From positions 34,495,859-34,559,858 of the forward strand of contig OW121858.1 in the NCBI GenBank assembly GCA_933228895.1: a stretch of 64,000 bases of DNA. The letters run 5' to 3'. This document shows, one piece after another, positions 43,575 to 56,978 of this stretch (positions within the stretch are counted from its first letter, which is position 1; every line of letters begins with the position of its first letter). The DNA is from Platycnemis pennipes. Its lineage: Eukaryota; Arthropoda; Insecta; Odonata; Platycnemididae. The translations under genes were made by a program, and so were the position numbers. The notes below the pieces were generated by a model. The model searched no databases. It was not told the DNA's origin and saw only the letters and a program-made list of their open reading frames with translations.

Positions 43575-46500
43575 CATCGTGGAAAGGGTCGACCTACATG
43601 ATCCCTTATGCACAAGAAAATTTTCTTATTTAAAGGAAGTCTTTGGTTAGTTTGTAATTTTAAGCAGAATTACGCACTCTCCTGGAGACGCATAGCAACG
43701 AAGGACTAAAATGAAATGGTTTGTGAGTTATTTCACTTTTCCATAGGGGAACTAATTAGTACTCATCGTGGAAAGGGTCGACCTACATGATCCCTCAAGA
43801 ACAAGAAAATATTCTTATTTAAAGGGAGTCTTTGGTTGGCTTGTAATTTAAAGCAGAATTAAGCACTCTCCTGGTGACGCATAGCAATGAAGGACTAAAA
43901 TGATATGGTTTGTGAGTTATTTCACTTTTCCCTAGGGGAACTAATTAGTACTCATCGTGGAAACGGTCGACCTAATTGATTCCTTTTGCACAAGAAAATG
44001 TTCTTATTTAAAGGAAGTCTTTGGTTAGTTTGTAATTTTAAGCAGAATTAAGCACTCTCCTGGAGACGCATAGCAATGAAGGAATAAAATGAAATGGTTT
44101 GTGAGTTATTTCACTTTTCTCTAGGGGAACTTATCAGTACTCATCGTGGAAAAAGTTGACCTACATGATCACTCAAGAACAAGAAAATTTTCTTATTTAA
44201 AGGGAGTCTTTGGTTGGCTTGTAATTTTAAGCAGAATTAAGCACTCTCCTGGAGACGCATAGCAATGAAGGACTAAAATGAAATGGTTTGTGAGTTATTT
44301 CACTTTTCCCTAGGGGAACTAATTAGTACTCATCGTGGAAAGGGTCGACCTACATGATCCCTCAAGAACAAGAAAATTTTCTTATTTAAAGGGAGTCTTT
44401 GGTTGGCTTGTAATTTTAAGCAGAATTAAGCACTCTCCTGGAGACGCATAGCAATGAAGGCCTAAAATGAAATGGTTTGTGAGTTATTTCACTTTTCCCT
44501 AAGAGAACTAATAAGTACTCATCGTGGAAAGGGTCGACCTACATGATCCCATAAGAACAAGAAAATTTTCTTATTTGAAGGGAGTCTTTGGTTGGCTTGT
44601 AATTTTAAGCAGAATTAAGCACTCTCCTGATGACGCATAGCAATGAAGTTCTAAAATGAAATGGTTTGTGAGTTATTTCACTTTTCCCTAAGAGAACTAA
44701 TAAGTACCCATCGTGGAAAGGGTCGACCTACATGATCCCATAAGAACAAGAAAATTTTCTTATTTGAAGGGAGTCTTTGGTTGGCATGTAATTTTAAGCA
44801 GAATTAAGCACTCTCCTGGAGACGCAAAGCAATGAAGGACAAAATTGAAATGGTTTGTGAGTTATTTCACTTTTCCCTAAGAGAACTAATAAGTACTCAT
44901 CGTGGAAAAGGTCGACCTACATGATCCCGTAAGAACAAGAAAATTTTCTTATTTAAAGGGAGTCTTTGGTTGGCTCGTAATTTTAAGCAGAATTAAGCAC
45001 TCTCCTGGTGACGCATAGCAATGAAGGACTAAAATGAAATGGTTTGTGAGTTATTTCATTTTTCCCTAGGGGAACTAATTAGTACTCATCGTGGAAAGGG
45101 TCGACCTACATGATCCCTTATGCACAAGAAAATTTTCTTATTTAAAGGAAGTCTTTGGTTAGCTTGTAATTTAAGGCAGATTAAAGCACTCTCCTGGAGA
45201 CGCATAGCAATGAAGGACTAAAATGAAATGGTTTGTGAGTTATTTCACTTTTCCCTAGGGGAACTGATTAGTACTCATCGTGGAAAGGGTCGACCTACAT
45301 GATCCCTCAAGTACAAGAAAATATTCTTATTTAAAGGGAGTCTTTGGTTGGCTTGTAATTTTTAGCAGAATTAAGCACTCTCCTGGTGACGCATAGCAAT
45401 GAAGGACTAAAATGATATGGTTTGTGAGTTATTTCACTTTTCCCTAGGGGAACTAATTAGTACTCATCGTGGAAACGGTCGACCTAATTGATTCCTTTTG
45501 CACAAGAAAATGTTCTTATTTAAAGGAAGTTTTTTAGTTAGTTTGTAATTTTAAGCAGAATTAAGCACTCTCCTGGAGACGCATAGCAATGAAGGAATAA
45601 AATGAAATGGTTTGTGAGTTATTTCACTTTTCCCTAGGGGAACTAATCAGTACTCATCGTGGAAAGGGTCGACGTACATGATCCCTCAAGAACAAGAAAA
45701 TTTTCTTATTTAAAGGGAGTCTTTGGTTGTTTGTAATTTTAAGCAGAATTAAGCACTCTCCTGGAGACGCATAGCAATGAAGGACTAAAATGAAATGGTT
45801 TGTGAGTTATTTCACTTTTCCCTATAGGAACTAATTAGTACTCATCGTGGAAAGGGTCGACCTACATGATCCCTCAAGAACAAGAAAATTTTCTTATTTA
45901 AAGGGAGTCTTTGGTTGGCTTGTAATTTTAAGCAGAATTGAGCACTCTCCTGGAGACGCATAGCAATGAAGGCCTAAAATGAAATGGTTTGTGAGTTATT
46001 TCACTTTTCCCTAAGAGAACTAATAAGTACTCATCGTGGAAAGGGTCGACCTACATGATCCCATAAGAACAAGAAAATTTTCTTATTTGAAGAGAGTCTT
46101 TGGTTGGCTTGTAATTTTAAGCAGAATTAAGCACTCTCCTGATGACGCATAGCAATGAAGTTCTAAAATGAAATGGTTTGTGAGTTATTTTACTTTTCCC
46201 TAAGAGAACTAATAAGTACTAATCGTGGAAAGGGTCGACCTACATGATCCCATAAGAACAAGAAAATTTTCCTATTTGAAGGGAGTCTTCTGTTGGCTTG
46301 TAATTTTAAGCAGAATTAAGCACTCTCCTGATGACGCAAAGCAATGAAGGACAAAATTGAAATGGTTTGTGAGTTATTTCACTTTTCCCTAAGAGAACTA
46401 ATAAGTACTCATCGTGGAAAAGGTAGACCTACATGATCCCATAAGAACAAGAAAATTTTCTTATTTAAAGGGAGTCTTTGTTTGGCATGTAATTTTAAGC

Positions 46501-49500
46501 AGAATTAAGCACTCTCCTGGTGACGCATAGCAATGAAGGACTAAAATGATATGGTTTGTGAGTTATTTCACTTTTCCCTAGGGGAACTAATTAGTACTCA
46601 TCGTGGAAACGGTCGACCTAATTTATTCCTTTTGCACAAGATAATGTTCTTATTTAAAGGAAGTCTTTGGTTAGTTTGTAATTTTAAGCAGAATTAAGCA
46701 CTCTCCTGGAGACGCATAGCAATGAAGGACTAAAATGAAATGGTTTGTGAGATATTTTACTTTTCCCTAGGGGAACTAATTAATACTCATCGTGGAAAGG
46801 GTCGACCTACATGATCCCTCAAGAACAAGAAAATTTTCTTATTTAAAGGGAGTCTTTGGTTGGCTTGTAATTTTAAGCAGAATTAAGCACTTTCCTGATG
46901 ACGCATAGCAATGAAGGACTAAAATGAAATGGTTTGTGAGTTATTTCATTTTTCCCTAGGGGAACTAATAAATACTCATCGTGGAAAGGGTCGACCTACA
47001 TGATCCCTCAGAAACAAGAAAATATTCTTATTTAAAGGAAGTCTTTGTTTAGTTTGTAATTTTAAGCAGAATAAAGCACTCTCCTGGAGACGCATAGCAA
47101 TGAAGGACTGAAATGAAATGATTTGTGAGTTATTTTACTTTTCCCTAGAGGAACTAATTAGTACTTATCGTGGAAAGGGTCGACCGACATGATCCCTCAA
47201 GAACAAGAAAATTTTCTTATTTAAAGGGAGTCGTTGGTTAGCTTATAATTTTAAGCAGAATTATGCACTCTCCTGGAGACGCATAGGAATGAAGGACTAA
47301 AATGAAATAGTTTGTGAGTTATTTCACTTTTCCCTAGGGGAACTAATTAGTACTCATCGTGGAAAGGGTCGACCTACATGATCCCTCAAGAACAAGAAAA
47401 TTTTCTTATTTAAAGGAAGTCTTTGGTTTGTTTGTAATTTTAAGCAGAAATAAGCACTCTCCTGGAGACGCATAGCAATGAAGGACTAAAATGAAATGGT
47501 TTGTGAGTTATTTCACTTTTCCCTAAGGGAACTAATTAGTACTCATCGTGGAAAGTGTCGACCTACATGATCCCTCAAGAACAAGAAAATTTTCTTATTT
47601 AAAGGAAGTCTTTGGTTAGTTTGTAATTTTAAGCAGAAATAAGCACTCTCCTGGAGACGCATAGCAATGAAGGACTAAAATGAAATGGTTTGTGAGTTAT
47701 TTCACTTTTCCCTAGGGGAACTAATTAGTACTCATCGTGGAAAGGGTCGACCTACATGATCCCATAAGAACAAGAAAATTTTCTTATTTAAAGGAAGTCT
47801 TTGGTAAGCTTGTAATTTAAGGCAGATTAAAGCACTCTCCTGGAGACGCAAAGCAATGAAGGACAAAATTGAAATGGTTTGTGAGTTATTTCACTTTTCC
47901 CTAAGAGAACAAATAAGTACTCATCGTGGAAAAGGTCGACCTACATGAACCCATTAGAACAAGAAAATTTTCTTATTTAAAGGGAGTCTTTATTTGGCTC
48001 GTAATTTTAAGCAGAATTAAGCACTCTCCTGGTGACGCATAGCAATGAAGGACAAAAATGAAATGGTTTGTGAGTTATTTCACTTTTCCCTAAGAGAACT
48101 AATTAGTACTCATCGTGCAAAGGGTCGACCTACATGATCCCTCAAGAACAAGAAAATTTTCTTATTTAAAGGAAGTCTTTGGTTAGCTTGTAATTTAAGG
48201 CAGATTAAAGCACTCTCCTGGAGACGCAAAGCAATGAAGGACAAAATTGAAATGGTTTGTGAGTTATTTCACTTTTCCCTAAGAGAACTAATTAGTACTC
48301 ATCGTGGAAAAGGTCGACCTACATGATCCCATAAGAACAAGAAAATTTTCTTATTTAAAGGAAGTCTCTGGTTAGCTTGTATTTTAAGGCAGATTAAAGC
48401 ACTCTCCTGGAGACGCAAAGCAATGAAGGACAAAATTGAAATGGTTTGTGAGTTATTTCACTTTTCACTAAGAGAACTAATAAGTACTCATCGTGGAAAA
48501 GGTCGACCTACATGATCCCATAAGAACAAGAAAATTTTCTTATTTAAAGGAAGTCTTTGGTTAGCTTGTAATTTAAGGCAGATTAAAGCACTCTCCTGGA
48601 GACGAAAAGCAATGAAGGACAAAATTGAAATGGTTTGTGAGTTATTTCAATTTTCCCTAAGAGAACTAATAAGTACTCATCGTGGAAAAGGTCGACCTAC
48701 ATGATCCGATAAGAACTAGAAAATTTTCTTATTTAAAGGAAGTCTTTGGTTAGCTTGTAATTTAAGGCAGATTAAAGCACTCTCCTGGAGACGCAAAGCA
48801 ATGAAGGACAAAATTGAAATGGTTTGTGAGTTATTTCACTTTTCCCTAAGAGAACTAATAAGCACTCATCGTGGAAAAGGTCGACCTACATGATCCCATA
48901 AGAACAAGAAAATTTTCTTATTTAAAGGAAGTCTTTGGTTAGCTTGTAATTTAAGGCAGATTAAAGCACTCTCCTGGAGACGCAAAGCAATGAAGGACAA
49001 AATTGAAATGGTTTGTGAGGTATTTCACTTTTCCCTAAGAGAACTAATAAGTACTCATCGTGGAAAAGGTCGACCTACATGATCCCATAAGAACAAGAAA
49101 ATTTTCTTATTTAAAGGAAGTCTTTGGTTAGCTTGTAATTTAAGGCAGATTAAAGCACTCTCCTGGAGACGCAAAGCAATGAAGGATAAAATTGAAATGG
49201 TTTGTGAGTTATTTCACTTTTCCCTAAGAGAACTAATAAGTACTCATCGTGGAAAAGGTCGACCTACATGATCCCATAAGAACAAGAAAATTTTCTTATT
49301 TAAAGGAAGTCTTTGGTCAGCTTGTAATTTAAGGCAGATTAAAGCACTCTCCTGGAGACGCAAAGAAATGAAGGACAAAATTGAAATGGTTTGTGAGTTA
49401 TTTCACTTTTCCCTAAGAGAACTAATAAGTACTCATCGTGGAAAAGGTCGACCTACATGATCCCATAAGAACAAGAAAATTTTCTTATTTAAAGGAAGTC

Positions 49501-49928
49501 TTTGGTTAGCTTGTAATTTAAGGCAGATTAAAGCACTCTCCTGGAGACGCAAAGCAATGAAGGACAAAATTGAAATGGTTTGTGAGTTATTTCACTTTTC
49601 CCTAAGAGAACTAATTAGTGCTCATCTAAGTAACTCATCGTGCAAAGGATCGACCTACATGATCCCTCAAGAACAAGAAAATTTTCTTATTTAAAGGAAG
49701 TCTTTGGTTAGCTTGTAATTTAAGGCAGATTAAAGCAAACTCCTGGAGACGCAAAGCAATGAAGGACAAAATTGAAATGGTTTGTGAGTTATTTCACTTT
49801 TCCCTAAGAGAACTAATTAGTACTCATCGTGTAAAGGGTCGACCTACATGATCCCTCAAGAACAAGAAAATTTTCTTATTTGAAGGAAGTCTTTGGTTAG
49901 CTTGTAATTTAAGGCAGATTAAAGCACT

Positions 49929-52900
49929 CTCCTGGAGACGCAAAGCAATGAAGGACAAAATTGAAATGGTTTGTGAGTTATTTCACTTTTCCCTAAGAGA
50001 ACTAATAAGTACTCATCGTGGAAAAGGTCGACCTACATGATCCCATAAGAACAAGAAAATTTTTTTATTTAAAGGGAGTCTTTGGTTGGCTCGTAATTTT
50101 AAGCAGAATTAAGCACTCTCCTGGTGACGCATAGCAATGAAGGACTAAAATGATATGGTTTGTGAGTTATTTCACTTTTCCCTAGGGGAACTAATTACTT
50201 CTCATCGTGGAAACGGTCGACCTAATTGATTCCTTTTGCACAAGAAAATGTTCTTATTTAAAGGAAGTCTTTGGTTAGCTTGTAATTTAAGGCAGATTAA
50301 AGCACTCTCCTGGAGACGCAAAGCAATGAAGGACAAAATTAAAATGGTTTGTGAGTTATTTCACTTTTCCCTAAGAGAACTAATAAGTACTCATCGTGGA
50401 AAAGGTCGACCTACATGATCCCATAAGAACAAGAAAATTTTCTTATTTAAAGGGAGTCTTTGGTTGGCTCGTAATTGTAAGCAGAATTAAGCACTCTCCT
50501 GGTGACGCATAGCAATGAAGGACTAAAATGAAATGGTTTGTGAGTTATTTCACTTTTCCCTAAGAGAACTAATAAGTACTCATCGTGCAAAGGGTCGACC
50601 TACATGATTAATCAAGAACAAGAAAATTTTCTTATTTAAAGGAAGTCTTTGGTTAGCTTGTAATTTAAGGCAGATTAAAGCACTCTCCTGGAGACGCAAA
50701 GCAATGAAGGAAAAAATTGAAATGGTTTGTGAGTTATTTCACTTTTCCCTAAGAGAACTAATAAGTACTCATCGTGGAAAAGGTCGACCTACATGATCCC
50801 ATAAGAACAAGAAAATTTTCTTATTTAAAGGGAGTCTTTGTTTGGCTCGTAATTTTAAGCAGAATTAAGCACTCTCCTGGTGACGCATAGCAATGAAGTA
50901 CTAAAATGAAATGGTTTGTGAGTTATTTCATTTTTCCCTAGGGGAACTAATTAGCACTCATCGTGGAAAGGGTCGACCTACATGATCCCTTATGCACAAG
51001 AAAATTTTCTTATTTAAAGGAAGTCTTTGGTTAGTTTGTAATTTTAAGCAGAATTACGCACTCTCCTGGAGACGCATAGCAACGAAGGACTAAAATGAAA
51101 TGGTTTGTGAGTTATTTCACTTTTCCCTAGGGGAACTAATTAGTACTCATCGTGGAAAGGGTCGACCTACATGATCCCTCAAGTACAAGAAAATATTCTT
51201 ATTTAAAGGGAGTCTTTGGTTGGCTTGTAATTTTAAGCAGAATTAAGCACTCTCCTATTGACGCATAGCAATGAAGGACTAAAATGATATGGCTTGTGAG
51301 TTATTTCACTTTTCCCTAGGGGAACTAATTAGTACTCATCGTGGAAACGGTCGACCTAATTGATTCCTTTTGCACAAGAAAATGTTCTTATTTAAAGGAA
51401 GTCTTTGGTTAGTTTGTAATTTTAAGCAGAATTAAGCACTCTCCTGGAGACGCATAGCAATGAAGGAATAAAATGAAATGGTTTGTGAGTTATTTCACTT
51501 TTCCCTAGGGGAACTAATCAGTACTCATCGTGGAAAGGGTCGACGTACATGATCCCTCAAGAACAAGAAAATTTTCTTATTTAAAGGGAGTCTTTGGTTG
51601 GCTTGTAATTTTAAGCAGAATTATGCACTCTCCTGGAGACGCATAGCAATGAAGGACTAAAATGAAATGGTTTGTGAGTTATTTCACTTTTCCCTATAGG
51701 AACTAATTAGTACTCAACGTGGAAAGGGTAGACCTACATGATCCCTCAAGAACAAGAAAATTTTCTTATTTAAAGGGAGTCTTTGGTTGGCTTGTAATTT
51801 TAAGCAGAATTAAGCACTCTCCTGGAGACGCATAGCAATGAAGGCCTAAAATGAAATGGTTTGTGAGTTATTTCACTTTTCCCTAAGAGAACTAATAAGT
51901 ACTCATCGTGGAAAGGGTCGACCTACATGATCCCATAAGAACAAGAAAATTTTCTTATTTGAAGGGAGTCTTTGGTTGGCTTGTAATTTTAAGCAGAATT
52001 AAGCACTCTCCTGATGACGCATAGCAATGAAGTTCTAAAATGAAATGGTTTGTGAGTTATTTTACTTTTCCCTAAGAGAACTAATAAGTACTCATCGTGG
52101 AAAGGGTCGACCTACATGATCCCATAAGAACAAGAAAATTTTCTTATTTAAAGGGAGTCTTCTGTTGGCTTGTAATTTTAAGCAGAATTAAGCACTCTCC
52201 TGATGACGCAAAGCAATGAAGGACAAAATTGAAATGGTTTGTGAGTTATTTCACTTTTCCCTAAGAGAACTAATAAGTACTCATCGTGGAAAAGGTCGAC
52301 CTACATGATCCCATAAGAACAAGAAAATTTTCTTATTTAAAGGGAGTCTTTGTTTGGCATGTAATTTTAAGCAGAATTAAGCACTCTCCTGGTGACGCAT
52401 AGCAATGAAGGACTAAAATGAAATGGTTTGTGAGTTATTTCATTTTTCCCTAGGGGAACTAATTAGTACTCATCGTGGAAATGGTCGACCTACATGATCC
52501 CTTATGCACAAGAAAATTTTCTTATTTAAAGGAAGTCTTTGGTTAGTTTGTAATTTTAAGCAGAATTACGCACTCTCCTGGAGACGCATAGCAATGAAGG
52601 ACTAAAATGAAATGGTTTGTGAGTTATTTCACTATTCCCTAGGGGAACTAATTAGTACTCATCGTGGAAAGGGTCGACCTACATGATCCCTCAAGAACAA
52701 GAAAATATTCTTATTTAAAGGGAGTCTTTGGTTGGCTTGTAATTTTAAGCAGAATTAAGCACTCTCCTGGTGACGCATAGCAATGAAGGACTAAAATAAT
52801 ATGGTTTGTGAGTTATTTCACTTTTCCCTAGGGGAACTAATTAGTACTCATCGTGGAAACGGTCGACCTAATTTATTCCTTTTGCACAAGAAAATGTTCT

Positions 52901-53198
52901 TATTTAAAGGAAGTCTTTGGTTAGTTTGTAATTTTAAGCAGAATTAAGCACTCTCCTGGAGACGCATAGCAATGAAGGACTAAAATGAAATGGTTTGTGA
53001 GTTATTTCACTATTCCTTAGGGGAACTGATTAGTACTCATCGTGGAAAGGGTCGACCTACATGATCCCTCAAGTACAAGAAAATATTCTTATTTAAAGGG
53101 AGTCTTTGGTTGGCTTGTAATTTTAAGCAGAATTAAGCACTCTCCTGGTGACGCATAGCAATGAAGGACTAAAATGATATGGTTTGTGAGTTATTTCA
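49929..53198 (+). repeat. 3.27-kb near-identical satellite block, copy 1
   Basis: Comparison with 53709-56978 shows the same bases at an offset of exactly 3780 bp (20 monomers). I saw only three differences: 50295 G/C (offset position 54075), 50477 G/T and 52998 T/A. Identity breaks sharply at 49928 and 53199. Confidence 0.85.
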
Positions 53199-53708
53199 TT
53201 TTTCCCTAGGGGAACTAATTAGTACTCATCGTGGAAAGGGTCGACCTACATGATCCCTCAGAAACAAGAAAATATTCTTATTTAAAGGAAGTCTTTGTTT
53301 AGTATGTAATTTTAAGCAGAACAAAGCACTCTCCTGGAGACGCATAGCAATGAAGGACTGAAATGAAATGATTTGTGAGTTATTTTACTTTTCCCTAGAG
53401 GAACTAATTAGTACTTATCGTGGAAAGGGTCGACCGACATGATCCCTCAAGAACAAGAAAATTTTCTTATTTAAAGGGAGTCGTTGGTTAGCTTATAATT
53501 TTAAGCAGAATTATGCACTCTCCTGGAGACGCATAGGAATGAAGGACTAAAATGAAATGGTTTGTGAGTTACTTCACTTTTCCCTAGGGGAACTAATTAG
53601 TACTCATAGTGGAAAGGGTCGACCTACATGATCCCTCAAGAACAAGAAAATTTTCTTATTTAAAGGAAGTCTTTGGTTAGCTTGTAATTTAAGGCAGATT
53701 AAAGCAAA

Positions 53709-56700
53709 CTCCTGGAGACGCAAAGCAATGAAGGACAAAATTGAAATGGTTTGTGAGTTATTTCACTTTTCCCTAAGAGAACTAATAAGTACTCATCGTG
53801 GAAAAGGTCGACCTACATGATCCCATAAGAACAAGAAAATTTTTTTATTTAAAGGGAGTCTTTGGTTGGCTCGTAATTTTAAGCAGAATTAAGCACTCTC
53901 CTGGTGACGCATAGCAATGAAGGACTAAAATGATATGGTTTGTGAGTTATTTCACTTTTCCCTAGGGGAACTAATTACTTCTCATCGTGGAAACGGTCGA
54001 CCTAATTGATTCCTTTTGCACAAGAAAATGTTCTTATTTAAAGGAAGTCTTTGGTTAGCTTGTAATTTAAGGCACATTAAAGCACTCTCCTGGAGACGCA
54101 AAGCAATGAAGGACAAAATTAAAATGGTTTGTGAGTTATTTCACTTTTCCCTAAGAGAACTAATAAGTACTCATCGTGGAAAAGGTCGACCTACATGATC
54201 CCATAAGAACAAGAAAATTTTCTTATTTAAAGGGAGTCTTTGGTTGGCTCGTAATTTTAAGCAGAATTAAGCACTCTCCTGGTGACGCATAGCAATGAAG
54301 GACTAAAATGAAATGGTTTGTGAGTTATTTCACTTTTCCCTAAGAGAACTAATAAGTACTCATCGTGCAAAGGGTCGACCTACATGATTAATCAAGAACA
54401 AGAAAATTTTCTTATTTAAAGGAAGTCTTTGGTTAGCTTGTAATTTAAGGCAGATTAAAGCACTCTCCTGGAGACGCAAAGCAATGAAGGAAAAAATTGA
54501 AATGGTTTGTGAGTTATTTCACTTTTCCCTAAGAGAACTAATAAGTACTCATCGTGGAAAAGGTCGACCTACATGATCCCATAAGAACAAGAAAATTTTC
54601 TTATTTAAAGGGAGTCTTTGTTTGGCTCGTAATTTTAAGCAGAATTAAGCACTCTCCTGGTGACGCATAGCAATGAAGTACTAAAATGAAATGGTTTGTG
54701 AGTTATTTCATTTTTCCCTAGGGGAACTAATTAGCACTCATCGTGGAAAGGGTCGACCTACATGATCCCTTATGCACAAGAAAATTTTCTTATTTAAAGG
54801 AAGTCTTTGGTTAGTTTGTAATTTTAAGCAGAATTACGCACTCTCCTGGAGACGCATAGCAACGAAGGACTAAAATGAAATGGTTTGTGAGTTATTTCAC
54901 TTTTCCCTAGGGGAACTAATTAGTACTCATCGTGGAAAGGGTCGACCTACATGATCCCTCAAGTACAAGAAAATATTCTTATTTAAAGGGAGTCTTTGGT
55001 TGGCTTGTAATTTTAAGCAGAATTAAGCACTCTCCTATTGACGCATAGCAATGAAGGACTAAAATGATATGGCTTGTGAGTTATTTCACTTTTCCCTAGG
55101 GGAACTAATTAGTACTCATCGTGGAAACGGTCGACCTAATTGATTCCTTTTGCACAAGAAAATGTTCTTATTTAAAGGAAGTCTTTGGTTAGTTTGTAAT
55201 TTTAAGCAGAATTAAGCACTCTCCTGGAGACGCATAGCAATGAAGGAATAAAATGAAATGGTTTGTGAGTTATTTCACTTTTCCCTAGGGGAACTAATCA
55301 GTACTCATCGTGGAAAGGGTCGACGTACATGATCCCTCAAGAACAAGAAAATTTTCTTATTTAAAGGGAGTCTTTGGTTGGCTTGTAATTTTAAGCAGAA
55401 TTATGCACTCTCCTGGAGACGCATAGCAATGAAGGACTAAAATGAAATGGTTTGTGAGTTATTTCACTTTTCCCTATAGGAACTAATTAGTACTCAACGT
55501 GGAAAGGGTAGACCTACATGATCCCTCAAGAACAAGAAAATTTTCTTATTTAAAGGGAGTCTTTGGTTGGCTTGTAATTTTAAGCAGAATTAAGCACTCT
55601 CCTGGAGACGCATAGCAATGAAGGCCTAAAATGAAATGGTTTGTGAGTTATTTCACTTTTCCCTAAGAGAACTAATAAGTACTCATCGTGGAAAGGGTCG
55701 ACCTACATGATCCCATAAGAACAAGAAAATTTTCTTATTTGAAGGGAGTCTTTGGTTGGCTTGTAATTTTAAGCAGAATTAAGCACTCTCCTGATGACGC
55801 ATAGCAATGAAGTTCTAAAATGAAATGGTTTGTGAGTTATTTTACTTTTCCCTAAGAGAACTAATAAGTACTCATCGTGGAAAGGGTCGACCTACATGAT
55901 CCCATAAGAACAAGAAAATTTTCTTATTTAAAGGGAGTCTTCTGTTGGCTTGTAATTTTAAGCAGAATTAAGCACTCTCCTGATGACGCAAAGCAATGAA
56001 GGACAAAATTGAAATGGTTTGTGAGTTATTTCACTTTTCCCTAAGAGAACTAATAAGTACTCATCGTGGAAAAGGTCGACCTACATGATCCCATAAGAAC
56101 AAGAAAATTTTCTTATTTAAAGGGAGTCTTTGTTTGGCATGTAATTTTAAGCAGAATTAAGCACTCTCCTGGTGACGCATAGCAATGAAGGACTAAAATG
56201 AAATGGTTTGTGAGTTATTTCATTTTTCCCTAGGGGAACTAATTAGTACTCATCGTGGAAATGGTCGACCTACATGATCCCTTATGCACAAGAAAATTTT
56301 CTTATTTAAAGGAAGTCTTTGGTTAGTTTGTAATTTTAAGCAGAATTACGCACTCTCCTGGAGACGCATAGCAATGAAGGACTAAAATGAAATGGTTTGT
56401 GAGTTATTTCACTATTCCCTAGGGGAACTAATTAGTACTCATCGTGGAAAGGGTCGACCTACATGATCCCTCAAGAACAAGAAAATATTCTTATTTAAAG
56501 GGAGTCTTTGGTTGGCTTGTAATTTTAAGCAGAATTAAGCACTCTCCTGGTGACGCATAGCAATGAAGGACTAAAATAATATGGTTTGTGAGTTATTTCA
56601 CTTTTCCCTAGGGGAACTAATTAGTACTCATCGTGGAAACGGTCGACCTAATTTATTCCTTTTGCACAAGAAAATGTTCTTATTTAAAGGAAGTCTTTGG

Positions 56701-56978
56701 TTAGTTTGTAATTTTAAGCAGAATTAAGCACTCTCCTGGAGACGCATAGCAATGAAGGACTAAAATGAAATGGTTTGAGAGTTATTTCACTATTCCTTAG
56801 GGGAACTGATTAGTACTCATCGTGGAAAGGGTCGACCTACATGATCCCTCAAGTACAAGAAAATATTCTTATTTAAAGGGAGTCTTTGGTTGGCTTGTAA
56901 TTTTAAGCAGAATTAAGCACTCTCCTGGTGACGCATAGCAATGAAGGACTAAAATGATATGGTTTGTGAGTTATTTCA
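53709..56978 (+). repeat. 3.27-kb near-identical satellite block, copy 2
   Basis: Second copy of 49929-53198. Both carry the same rare variants, such as the GATTAATCAAGAACAAG unit (50605 and 54385) and CTCAACGTGGAAAGGGTAG (51713 and 55493), so the block was duplicated as a unit very recently. Confidence 0.85.
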
